This document shows positions 1 to 5,216 of a stretch of DNA of 6,682 nt, one piece after another. The stretch lies in NCBI GenBank assembly GCA_944385065.1, contig CALWVX010000101.1, positions 1 to 6,682 of the forward strand, read 5' to 3'. Each line of letters begins with the position of its first letter. Positions within the stretch are counted from its first letter, which is position 1. The stretch comes from an uncultured Oscillospiraceae bacterium (GTDB lineage: Bacteria > Bacillota > Clostridia > Oscillospirales > Oscillospiraceae). The notes beneath the pieces were generated by a model, which was given only the letters and a program-made list of their open reading frames with translations, did not search any database and was not told the DNA's origin. Position numbers and translations under genes: made by a program.

Positions 1-24
1 CTGCGCTTAGCTCCGGCCTGGGTC

Positions 25-46
25 CGCCGCTGCGCGGCGTTTTTTT
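25..46 (+). terminator. Rho-independent terminator of an upstream plus-strand unit
   Basis: A 6-bp GC-only stem (25-30 with 34-39, loop TGC) is followed directly by seven T residues at 40-46, the classical intrinsic terminator layout for plus-strand transcription. The gene it ends lies mostly or wholly outside the window. A TAG at 8-10 could be its stop codon, but too little sequence is visible to say. It insulates brnQ from upstream transcription. Confidence 0.75.
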
Positions 47-151
47 ATCGCAAGAAAACATCGCTTTTATCGTCCCCTCCGTGTCAGAGCAAACTCAAAC
101 CGCTTTTCCTCCTCTTTTTCTTTTTCCTTTGGCCTCCTTGCACAGTTAGGA

Positions 152-180
152 TTTACGAACCCGGGAGTGCGCGGTATAAT
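152..180 (+). promoter_or_regulatory. Candidate sigma-A promoter of brnQ
   Basis: A perfect -10 hexamer TATAAT lies at 175-180, with a weak -35 TTTACG at 152-157, 17 bp away. The predicted start near 187 leaves a leader of only about 36 nt, too short for a T-box or riboswitch, so no RNA-based amino acid sensing is visible here. Just upstream, 101-130 is almost pure pyrimidine on the plus strand; I see no defined function for it. Confidence 0.65.
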
Positions 181-222
181 GAAGATACTCCGACTACTGA
201 TCCCCGATGGAGGCGCATCGCA

Positions 223-1569
223 ATGAAAAAGCTGACATTTCGCGAAACCATGGCCGTGGCCATCATGCTGTTCGGCATGTTCTTCGGCGCCGGCAACCTG
301 ATCTTTCCCGCCTCCATGGGGCAGCTGGCCGGCCGTGACGTCTTTCTCGCTTCCGCCGGCCTCCTGATCACCGGCGTGGGCCTCCCGCTGCTGGGGGTTG
401 CCGCCCTGGGAATCAGCCGGGAGGACGGGCTTCTGGGGCTGAGCAGCCGGGTGGGAAAGGGATACGGGCTGTTCTTCACCTGCGCCCTCTATCTGACCAT
501 CGGCCCCTTCTTTGCCATCCCGCGCTGCGGCACTGTGTCCTATACCGTGGGAATTCAGCAGGTGCTGCCCGGCGCAAGTCAGACCGTGGGGCTGGCGGTG
601 TTCTCCCTGCTGTTTTTCGCGGCAGTGCTGGCGCTCTCTCTGCGGCGGGGAGAAATTCTCACCTGGGTGGGCAAGGTGCTCACCCCCCTGTTTCTGGCCT
701 TTCTGGCCGTGCTGATTCTCCGGGCTCTCACCGCTCCGGCGGGCAGTCTCGCCGACATGGAGCCCATGGGAGATTACGCCTCCAACGCCTTTTCCACCGG
801 CCTGCTGGAGGGCTATAACACCATGGACGCCCTGGCCGGTCTGGCCTTCGGCATCGTGGTGGTGGACGTCATCCGGGGGCTGGGGGTCCGGGACTCGGGG
901 GAGATCGCCCGGCAGACCGTGCGGGCCGGTCTGTTCAGCTGCCTGCTCATGGGGCTGATCTATGTGCTGGTGGCTGTCATGAGCGCCCAGAGCCGGGGCC
1001 TCTTCCCGGCCAGCAGCGACGGCGGCCAGGTGCTGGCCCAGATCGCCGGACACTACTTTGGCCCCGCCGGCGCGGTCATGCTGGCGGCCACCGTCACCCT
1101 TGCCTGTCTGAAAACCGCGGTGGGACTGATCACCAGCTGCGGAGAGACCTTTGTGGGCCTCTTTCCGGGCGGCCCCTCCTACCGGGTGTGGACCATCTCC
1201 TTCTGCACCCTGTCCTTTCTCATCGCCAACCTGGGGCTGGAGGCCATCATCGCCTACTCCCAGCCGGTGCTCATGTTCCTCTATCCCCTGGCCATCGTCC
1301 TCATCCTGCTGACCCTGTGCGGACGGCTGTATGGCCATGACCGGCGGGTGCTGCGGTGGACGGTTGGCTTCACTGCAGCCGCGGCTGTGTTCGACCTGCT
1401 CCGGGCCCTGCCCGCCGGCACCCAGTCCGCTCTCCGCCTCACCGGAGCGGTGGCATGGGTCGACCAGTGGTTCCCCCTGGCGGCCCAGGGCTTCGGCTGG
1501 GTCTGCCCGGCCCTGCTGGGGCTGGCGGTCGGCCTGACCCTGCGGCAGTTAAAGCGGCGGGCCGCCTGA
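223..1569 (+). CDS. brnQ: Branched-chain amino acid transport system II carrier protein (LIVCS family)
   Basis: This is a 448-residue integral membrane carrier that imports leucine, isoleucine and valine, in this family by cation symport. The sequence is strongly hydrophobic throughout, with about a dozen membrane segments judged by eye. It opens with the family hallmark FGMFFGAGNLIFP at residues 17-29 and carries the conserved GYNTMDALAGLAFG segment at 197-210. Length matches full-length BrnQ proteins. The ATG is preceded by GGAGG at 209-213 with 9-nt spacing. It stands alone: the promoter is just upstream, and a hairpin 20 nt after the stop separates it from convergent obgE. No other amino acid transport or biosynthesis gene is visible nearby. 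Family assignment is firm; exact substrate preference is inferred from the family. Confidence 0.95.
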   Translation: MKKLTFRETMAVAIMLFGMFFGAGNLIFPASMGQLAGRDVFLASAGLLITGVGLPLLGVAALGISREDGLLGLSSRVGKGYGLFFTCALYLTIGPFFAIPRCGTVSYTVGIQQVLPGASQTVGLAVFSLLFFAAVLALSLRRGEILTWVGKVLTPLFLAFLAVLILRALTAPAGSLADMEPMGDYASNAFSTGLLEGYNTMDALAGLAFGIVVVDVIRGLGVRDSGEIARQTVRAGLFSCLLMGLIYVLVAVMSAQSRGLFPASSDGGQVLAQIAGHYFGPAGAVMLAATVTLACLKTAVGLITSCGETFVGLFPGGPSYRVWTISFCTLSFLIANLGLEAIIAYSQPVLMFLYPLAIVLILLTLCGRLYGHDRRVLRWTVGFTAAAAVFDLLRALPAGTQSALRLTGAVAWVDQWFPLAAQGFGWVCPALLGLAVGLTLRQLKRRAA

Positions 1570-1585
1570 ACGCTTCCCAAATGAA

Positions 1586-1621
1586 AAGGGGGCTGTCTGT
1601 GCACGGCACAGACAGCCCCTT
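1586..1621. terminator. Shared bidirectional terminator between convergent brnQ and obgE
   Basis: A 14-bp perfect stem (1589-1602 with 1606-1619, loop ACG) lies in the 69-bp gap between the two convergent stop codons. On the minus strand it is followed by CTTTTCATTT, giving a reasonable U-rich tail for obgE. On the plus strand the tail is only TTCTCC, so termination of brnQ would rely on the very stable hairpin. It probably serves both genes, more convincingly obgE. Confidence 0.8.
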
Positions 1622-1638
1622 CTCCGCGTCGGCCGCGG

Positions 1639-2919
1639 TCAGCGCTGATATTCAAACTCCAGATCGTACAGAGACACAATATCTCCATCCTTGATCCCCA
1701 TCTCCTCCAGCTTGTCGAACAGGCCGGACTGCCGCAGCACCTTGTCAAACCAGTTCCGGGACTCATAGTCCCCGAAGTTCACGTTGGCAATCAGCCGCTG
1801 GAGCCAGGGGGCGTCCACCACCCAGGTGTCGTCATACTGCTGGATGTTCACCTGGCCAGAGGTGTCCACCTCCGGGGGCCGCTCCACATAGGTGGGCTCG
1901 TACACCGTCACGGGGGGCAGCGTCTGGAGCTCCTGGGCGCAGCGCTTCACCAGCTCCCGGGTGCCCTGGTGGGCGGCGGCGGAGATCTCAAACAGCTCCA
2001 GCCCCAGCCCCTCCACATGCTCCCGCAGCCGCTCCAGCAGCGTCGGGTCCTCCATGATGTCCACCTTGTTGGCCGCCACGATCATCTTTCGGGCGGCCAG
2101 CTGGGGGGAGTAGGCCGCCAGCTCGGCGTTGATGGCCTCAAAGTCGGCCACCGGGTCCCGTCCCTCGCTGCCCGATACGTCCACCACATGGATGAGCAAT
2201 CGGCAGCGGTCGATATGCCGCAGGAAGTCGTGACCCAGACCGGCCCCGTCGGCCGCCCCCTCGATGATGCCGGGGATGTCGGCCATGACAAAGGAGACCC
2301 CCTCCTCCACATAGACCACACCCAGATTGGGAAACAGGGTGGTGAAGTGGTAGTTGGCGATCTTGGGCTGGGCCCGGCTGACCACGCTGAGCAGCGTGGA
2401 TTTGCCCACGTTGGGGAATCCCACCAGGCCCACGTCGGCCAGCAGCTTCAGCTCCAGCACCACCTCCCGGCTCTGGCCGGGCAGTCCCGCCTTGGCAAAG
2501 CGGGGAACCTGCCGGGTGGGGGTGGCGAAGTGCTGGTTGCCCCAGCCGCCCCGGCCGCCCCGGCACAGGACAAAGGGGGTCCGGTCGGACATATCCCGGA
2601 TGATTTCGCCGCTCTCCCCGTCCCGGATCACCGTGCCCAGGGGGACCTTGATCACCAGGTCCTCCCCGTCCTTCCCGGTGCAGCGGTTGCCCGAGCCGTC
2701 GGCTCCGCTGCCCGCCGCGTATTTGCGCTTATAGCGGAAGTCCATCAGGGTGGACATGTGGTCGTCCACTTCCACCACGATGTTTCCGCCCCGGCCGCCG
2801 TCTCCCCCGTCGGGGCCGCCGGCCGCCACATACTTCTCCCGATGAAAGGACACCGCGCCGTTGCCGCCGTTGCCGGAGCGCACCGTGATCTTCGCGGTAT
2901 CCACAAAGGGCGCCGCCAT
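1639..2919 (-). CDS. obgE: Obg family GTPase (ObgE/CgtA), 50S assembly and stress control
   Basis: This 426-residue Obg GTPase binds the 50S subunit during assembly and links ribosome maturation to growth control. Residues 1-158 form the glycine-rich Obg domain (GGPDGGDGGRGG near 34-45, GGRGGWGNQHFATPTRQ near 121-137). The GTPase domain follows with P-loop GFPNVGKST at 167-175, switch region FTTLFPNLG at 192-200, DIPG at 214-217, NKVD at 284-287 and SAA at 313-315. Residues from about 345 to the end form the Obg C-terminal domain. I chose the ATG at 2919 because MAAPFVDTAK is the family N-terminus and AAGGAGG lies just upstream; the reading frame is open 20 codons further but lacks that support. 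It sits downstream of rpmA, as is usual in Firmicutes, but a terminator separates them. Confidence 0.97.
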   Translation of the reverse strand: MAAPFVDTAKITVRSGNGGNGAVSFHREKYVAAGGPDGGDGGRGGNIVVEVDDHMSTLMDFRYKRKYAAGSGADGSGNRCTGKDGEDLVIKVPLGTVIRDGESGEIIRDMSDRTPFVLCRGGRGGWGNQHFATPTRQVPRFAKAGLPGQSREVVLELKLLADVGLVGFPNVGKSTLLSVVSRAQPKIANYHFTTLFPNLGVVYVEEGVSFVMADIPGIIEGAADGAGLGHDFLRHIDRCRLLIHVVDVSGSEGRDPVADFEAINAELAAYSPQLAARKMIVAANKVDIMEDPTLLERLREHVEGLGLELFEISAAAHQGTRELVKRCAQELQTLPPVTVYEPTYVERPPEVDTSGQVNIQQYDDTWVVDAPWLQRLIANVNFGDYESRNWFDKVLRQSGLFDKLEEMGIKDGDIVSLYDLEFEYQR

Positions 2920-2941
2920 AAGGGCACCTCCTTTTTTCTTC

Positions 2942-2964
2942 CCAACAGTGCAGGCACTTGTTGG
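2942..2964 (-). promoter_or_regulatory. Hairpin in the obgE leader
   Basis: On the minus strand a CCAAC/GTTGG stem stacks on AGTG/CACT with one bulged A and a four-base loop, giving nine base pairs. It ends about 10 nt before the GGAGG of obgE and has no U tract, so it is not a terminator. It could modulate translation initiation or mRNA stability of obgE. I see no convincing sigma-A promoter between it and the rpmA terminator, although one is expected in 2965-3100. Confidence 0.35.
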
Positions 2965-3100
2965 AGCGTAGATGCACAAACCTTCCAGCTGATTTTTTTT
3001 GCAATGATCCTTGGAATGGTTGTGAACAGTGTCTTTGAGGCCGGCAGAGCCGCCCCAAAGCCGATTTCATTTCTTTTGCCGTCTGCGGGCGCGCAGATTT

Positions 3101-3134
3101 TAAAAAGCCGCAAACGGTATGTCGTTTGCGGCTT
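3101..3134 (-). terminator. Rho-independent terminator after rpmA
   Basis: A perfect 12-bp stem (3105-3116 with 3123-3134, loop of 6) lies 17 nt after the rpmA stop. On the minus strand the stem runs into TTTTTAAAA. It should end the rplU-prp-rpmA transcript and, if efficient, leave obgE dependent on its own promoter. A second, smaller 6-bp hairpin (3082-3087 with 3092-3097) follows it. Confidence 0.85.
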
Positions 3135-3150
3135 CGTGTCAGCAAATGAA

Positions 3151-3438
3151 TTACTGAGCGGGCTCCTCGATGATGGAGACCTGCTTGCGGTCCTTGCCCA
3201 GGCGGTGGAACTTCACCCGGCCGGACTTCATGGCAAACAGCGTGTCGTCGCTGCCCTTGCCCACGTTGACGCCCGGGTGGATGTGGGTGCCCCGCTGGCG
3301 GACCAGCACGTTGCCGGCCAGCACGAACTGACCGTCGCCCCGCTTCACGCCCAGCCGCTTGGACTCGGAGTCCCGGCCGTTGCGGGTGGAGCCCACGCCT
3401 TTCTTATGGGCGAAAAACTGTAACCCGATATTCAGCAT
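3151..3438 (-). CDS. rpmA: 50S ribosomal protein L27, with cleavable N-terminal extension
   Basis: L27 sits near the peptidyl transferase centre of the 50S subunit, where its N-terminal tail reaches the tRNA ends. This 95-residue protein contains the signature GNVLVRQRGTHIHPG at 42-56. It begins MLNIGLQFFAHKKG, matching the Firmicutes extension that must be removed by the Prp protease; by family knowledge the cut falls after F9, exposing AHKKG as the mature tail. The start ATG follows GGAGGTG with good spacing, and that ribosome binding site lies inside the last codons of prp, with only 3 nt between the two genes. This arrangement couples substrate and protease expression. The gene is followed by a strong terminator. 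Confidence 0.97.
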   Translation of the reverse strand: MLNIGLQFFAHKKGVGSTRNGRDSESKRLGVKRGDGQFVLAGNVLVRQRGTHIHPGVNVGKGSDDTLFAMKSGRVKFHRLGKDRKQVSIIEEPAQ

Positions 3439-3441
3439 CTC

Positions 3442-3771
3442 TTACACCTCCATGACAGAAATCGTGTTGGGATATTCCTCCGCCAGCTGGACCAGATGGA
3501 CCATCAGCCCGGTCAGGAGGGCCTGACAGGTGCTCTCGTTGGTCTGTCCCAGGCGGGCGGGGAGCTTCAGGGTGATGGACGCGTCTTTCTCCCGGACCTT
3601 CACCGACGCCTCCAGGCCCAGCACATCGTTGACGGTGCACTCGACCAGTCGGACGGCGCTGGTAACGGCGGCGCAGACAATGTCCTCACCCTCCTGCGCA
3701 TAGCCGGAATGGCCCTTTGCCTCAAAGCCTGTGATCCGGCTTCCCTCGGAGAAAAACGTGACGGTGGTCAT
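3442..3771 (-). CDS. prp: Ribosomal-processing cysteine protease Prp
   Basis: This 109-residue cysteine protease removes the N-terminal extension of L27 so that it can function in the ribosome. The family motifs are plain: GHSGYA with the catalytic histidine at H21, and DIVCAAVTSA with the catalytic cysteine at C33 and D30 just before it. Length is normal for the family (also named YsxB). The start codon overlaps the rplU stop by one base (TGATG) and has only a weak AAGG upstream, suggesting translational coupling to rplU. Its position between rplU and rpmA is the standard Firmicutes order and strongly supports the call. Confidence 0.95.
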   Translation of the reverse strand: MTTVTFFSEGSRITGFEAKGHSGYAQEGEDIVCAAVTSAVRLVECTVNDVLGLEASVKVREKDASITLKLPARLGQTNESTCQALLTGLMVHLVQLAEEYPNTISVMEV

Positions 3772-4082
3772 CAGGCCTTGATAGCGCTGATCTGCACCTT
3801 GGTGTAGGGCTGGCGGTGGCCCTGGCGCTTCCGATAGCCCTTCTTGGGGTTATACTTGAAGATGCGGACCTTCTTGCCCTTGCCGTTCTTCACCACGGTG
3901 GCCTCCACGGCGGCGCCGGCCACGGTGGGGGCACCGAAGGTGGCCTTGTCCCCATCCAGAACGGCCAGCACCTGGTCGAAGGTGACGGTCTGGCCGGCCT
4001 CGGCCTCCAGCTTCTCGATGAACAGAGTGTCTCCCTCCGCCACCTTGTACTGCTTGCCGCCGGTCACGATGATTGCGTTCAT
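3771..4082 (-). CDS. rplU: 50S ribosomal protein L21
   Basis: L21 is a 23S rRNA-binding protein of the large subunit. The 103-residue product has the family start MNAIIVTGGKQYKV and the C-terminal signature KKGYRKRQGHRQPYT at 80-94; length is exactly typical. A TTG three codons upstream is also in frame. I prefer the ATG at 4082 because it matches the family N-terminus and lies 9 nt after AAAGGAG, which the TTG would directly abut. It is the first gene of rplU-prp-rpmA and has a strong promoter and a structured leader of about 70 nt. Confidence 0.97.
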   Translation of the reverse strand: MNAIIVTGGKQYKVAEGDTLFIEKLEAEAGQTVTFDQVLAVLDGDKATFGAPTVAGAAVEATVVKNGKGKKVRIFKYNPKKGYRKRQGHRQPYTKVQISAIKA

Positions 4083-4156
4083 GATATTCAACTCCTTTAT
4101 GACGGGCTCGCTCTCCCAGGCGGGGCTTTCCCCACTTCAAGCCTGCTCAATGCGGC
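4083..4156 (-). promoter_or_regulatory. Structured rplU leader, candidate L21 autoregulatory leader
   Basis: The presumed 5' UTR of rplU folds, on the minus strand, into a nine-base-pair helix: CAGGC with GCCTG (4141-4145 with 4117-4121) continuing into GGGG with CCCC (4130-4133 with 4122-4125), capped by AAAG. A seven-nucleotide bulge TTGAAGT lies on the 5' side. Ribosomal protein leaders upstream of rplU are established in Firmicutes, and a bulged helix is a plausible protein-binding site. I cannot confirm a match to the known L21 leader consensus by eye. Confidence 0.5.
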
Positions 4157-4162
4157 TCGTAT

Positions 4163-4191
4163 ATTTTATCAGGCAGACCGGCTCTTGTCAA
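4163..4191 (-). promoter_or_regulatory. Strong sigma-A promoter of rplU-prp-rpmA
   Basis: On the minus strand a perfect -35 TTGACA (4186-4191) and a -10 TAAAAT (4163-4168) are separated by exactly 17 bp, close to the consensus for the vegetative sigma factor. Transcription would start near 4156. The -35 box overlaps the TGA stop of the upstream gene (4188-4190), so that coding end and this promoter cannot vary independently. Confidence 0.85.
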
Positions 4192-4574
4192 GGGATCACG
4201 GGCTTTTTTTCTGCCTTTTTCCCGTCGGATGGAGCACTTGGCAGCAGCGTGTGCCGCGCCCGATAAAATGAAAAGACCGCCTCCGCCACGGCGGCCGCAA
4301 ATTCCGCCGACCGGAACCGCTCCCCCACCAACTCATCGTACAGCCTGCCGTTCTTTTGCCCAATCTGCCGGGCAAACCGCCTCAGCTCCTCCTCCAGCCG
4401 CTTTACCGTTAATCCGTTGCGCCGGGCGGTCTCCTCCAGCAGCGTGGACGGCAGAGTTTCCCGGTCCGCATCCAGAAACCGCCCCGCCAGCTCCACCGTG
4501 TAGCCGAAGCCCCGCTGAACCCGGGCGATGCCGTGGTATAAGAAAAACTCGATGATAATATCCTTAAAGTCCAT
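4188..4574 (-). CDS. Stand-alone Spo0A C-terminal-domain-like DNA-binding protein
   Basis: This 128-residue protein resembles the DNA-binding domain of the sporulation regulator Spo0A but has no receiver domain. From memory of Spo0A the similarity runs in order. GIARVQRGFGYTVELAGRFL (15-34) matches the first helices, which carry a GV(x)5KGYxY pattern. ETARRNGLTVKRLEEELRRF (48-67) matches the helix-turn-helix segment, including the conserved A, basic pair, T, R and E positions. SAEFAAAVAEAV (89-100) matches the SEFIAMVAD segment near the Spo0A C-terminus. A basic, lysine-rich tail (108-128) is extra. The ATG at 4574 follows GGAGGTGGCAAT; the frame is open to 4655, but that stretch crosses the promoter. 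Role unknown, presumably transcription control. It has a divergent XRE neighbour and a shared palindromic control region. Its stop overlaps the rplU promoter. Confidence 0.68.
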   Translation of the reverse strand: MDFKDIIIEFFLYHGIARVQRGFGYTVELAGRFLDADRETLPSTLLEETARRNGLTVKRLEEELRRFARQIGQKNGRLYDELVGERFRSAEFAAAVAEAVFSFYRARHTLLPSAPSDGKKAEKKPVIP

Positions 4575-4588
4575 ATTGCCACCTCCAC

Positions 4589-4602
4589 AGTGATATATCA
4601 CT
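4589..4602. promoter_or_regulatory. Palindrome 1, operator candidate at the Spo0A-C-like gene start site
   Basis: AGTGATATATCACT is a perfect 14-bp palindrome. It covers the predicted transcription start (about 4596) of the minus-strand gene, immediately downstream of its -10 box, the position of a repressor operator. It shares AGTGA-N4-TCACT with palindrome 2. Confidence 0.7.
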
Positions 4603-4631
4603 ATTCTACCACAAGCGGAAATTAGTGACAA
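4603..4631 (-). promoter_or_regulatory. Promoter of the Spo0A-C-like gene
   Basis: On the minus strand TTGTCA (4626-4631) and TAGAAT (4603-4608) are 17 bp apart, each one base from consensus. The -35 lies inside palindrome 2 and the -10 abuts palindrome 1, so a protein bound to either site would cover the promoter. Confidence 0.75.
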
Positions 4632-4639
4632 ATCACTAA
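4622..4639. promoter_or_regulatory. Palindrome 2, operator candidate over the -35 box
   Basis: TTAGTGA-CAAA-TCACTAA is an inverted repeat with 7-bp arms and a 4-bp centre. Its core AGTGA-N4-TCACT is identical in arms and spacing to palindrome 1. The two centres are 35 bp apart. It overlaps the -35 hexamer of the minus-strand gene and lies upstream of the plus-strand XRE promoter candidate. Confidence 0.7.
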
Positions 4640-4649
4640 CCATAATTTC

Positions 4650-4679
4650 TTGCAAAAGCTATTATGGCATTGATATATC
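4650..4679 (+). promoter_or_regulatory. Candidate promoter of the XRE regulator gene
   Basis: TTGCAA at 4650-4655 and TATATC at 4674-4679 are separated by 18 bp, with a TGA just before the -10 forming an extended -10 element. The -10 lies inside palindrome 3. This is weaker than the opposing promoter, and an alternative TATTAT at 4660-4665 has no good -35. Confidence 0.45.
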
Positions 4680-4682
4680 ATG
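4669..4682. promoter_or_regulatory. Palindrome 3, degenerate operator candidate over the XRE promoter
   Basis: TGATATATCA at 4671-4680 is a perfect 10-bp palindrome. Over the full 14 bp it matches palindrome 1 at 11 positions, including the whole TGATATATCA core. It lies 45 bp (centre to centre) from palindrome 2 and 18 nt before the XRE start codon, covering its candidate -10. Confidence 0.55.
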
Positions 4683-4700
4683 TAGAAGGGAGGGCAGGCC

Positions 4701-4943
4701 ATGAACACCCAGCAGGCGGTTGCCAGACGGATCTTACAGCTGTGCCGGGAATACGGCCTGTCCCCCAACGGCCTGAGCAATCTGGCCGGGGTCTCTCAAT
4801 CCACCGTGAAGAGCATTTTGAACGGTGAGAGCCAGAATCCCGGCTGTGTGACCATCAAGAAGCTGTGTGATGGGCTAGGTATCACCCTGGGCGAATTTTT
4901 CAGCACGCCGGAATTTGACGCGCTGGAACAGGAGTTGAAATAG
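4701..4943 (+). CDS. Small XRE-family helix-turn-helix transcriptional regulator
   Basis: This 80-residue protein is essentially one Cro/C1-type DNA-binding domain. The first helix is about 6-18, the helix-turn-helix spans SPNGLSNLAG (21-30) and the recognition helix VSQSTVKSILNG (31-42), followed by the typical TIKKLCDGLGITLGEFF segment at 51-67. There is no extra sensor domain. AAGGGAGGG lies 6-7 nt before the ATG. The gene is divergent from the Spo0A-C-like gene; palindrome 3 overlaps its candidate promoter, consistent with autoregulation by a small dimeric repressor. A GC-rich terminator follows directly. No phage or toxin genes are visible beside it, so it looks like a chromosomal regulator rather than part of an obvious mobile element. 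Its targets are unknown. Confidence 0.88.
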   Translation: MNTQQAVARRILQLCREYGLSPNGLSNLAGVSQSTVKSILNGESQNPGCVTIKKLCDGLGITLGEFFSTPEFDALEQELK

Positions 4944-5120
4944 GTAGGGCGGGGGCTTGCCCCCGCCGCCTTTTTGTCGCGCCATCTTTTCCCTCGGCGA
5001 GGGCCGTCCCCCGCCCTATGCAGGCGCGTGTTTTGTGACGCCTGGCGATCTGTTTCGGCCGCGGCGCGTCAAGGATGCCGCGCCCTACGGGGAGATCGGG
5101 CACATCATGTGCGCCCCTAC
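4944..5120. repeat. Mosaic of GTAGGGCG-headed hairpin repeats
   Basis: Four short units begin with RTAGGG(G)CG. One is on the plus strand (4944-4951) and three are on the minus strand (5112-5120, 5081-5088, 5012-5019). Each is next to a GC-rich inverted repeat: 4948-4967; 5098-5116; 5063-5068 with 5079-5084; and CCCTC with GAGGG at 4991-5003. They fill the gap between the XRE gene and the rplA terminator, and no coding sequence is evident. I infer a family of intergenic palindromic repeats common in this kind of genome. Confidence 0.6.
4948..4975 (+). terminator. Terminator of the XRE regulator gene
   Basis: GGCGGGGGC at 4948-4956 pairs with GCCCCCGCC at 4959-4967, and TTTTT follows at 4971-4975. 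It begins 4 nt after the stop codon. It is at the same time the plus-strand member of the GTAGGGCG repeat family, so a repeat unit seems to act as terminator here. Confidence 0.75.
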
Positions 5121-5149
5121 ATGGCGGCGCTGCCAAATCTCCGCCCTGC

Positions 5150-5186
5150 AAAAAGCAACACCCCCATGCCAAACGGCATGGGGGTG
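5150..5186 (-). terminator. Rho-independent terminator of rplK-rplA
   Basis: A perfect 12-bp stem (5159-5170 with 5175-5186, 4-nt loop) lies about 30 nt beyond the rplA stop. On the minus strand it is followed by TTGCTTTTTG. It ends the L11-L1 transcript, so rplJ and rplL, often next in bacteria, are not co-transcribed here. Confidence 0.85.
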
Positions 5187-5216
5187 ACTTGTCTTTGCTC
5201 GCAGACAGGCGCAGGA

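Noticed and set aside
187..222. T-box or other amino acid-responsive leader for brnQ
   Set aside because: The predicted leader is only about 36 nt and shows no terminator/antiterminator pair or T-box motif.
67..1338. A 423-codon open frame antisense to brnQ
   Set aside because: It is a composition-driven shadow in GC-rich sequence: rich in G, H, Q, E and A with no recognisable domain, and fully opposite a clear transporter gene.
1969..3423. A 484-codon open frame antisense to obgE and rpmA
   Set aside because: It mirrors two certain genes, has low-complexity composition and crosses their terminator. A short hydrophobic stretch near 2990-3030 looks membrane-like but comes from a T-rich intergenic run and is too short to call a gene remnant.
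4201..4215. A7 run near the end of the Spo0A-C-like gene as a programmed frameshift site
   Set aside because: The run lies in a lysine-rich tail only a few codons from the stop, there is no conserved domain in another frame, and no downstream stimulatory structure is evident.
4620..4634. Possible Spo0A box (TTTGTCACTA) on the minus strand
   Set aside because: Only the TGTC core matches TGTCGAA. The same bases are better explained as a -35 hexamer and a palindrome arm.
4575..4655. An N-terminal extension of the Spo0A-C-like protein using a TTG start
   Set aside because: It would cross the TTGTCA/TAGAAT promoter and two palindromes, and lacks a good ribosome binding site, whereas the ATG at 4574 has GGAGG.
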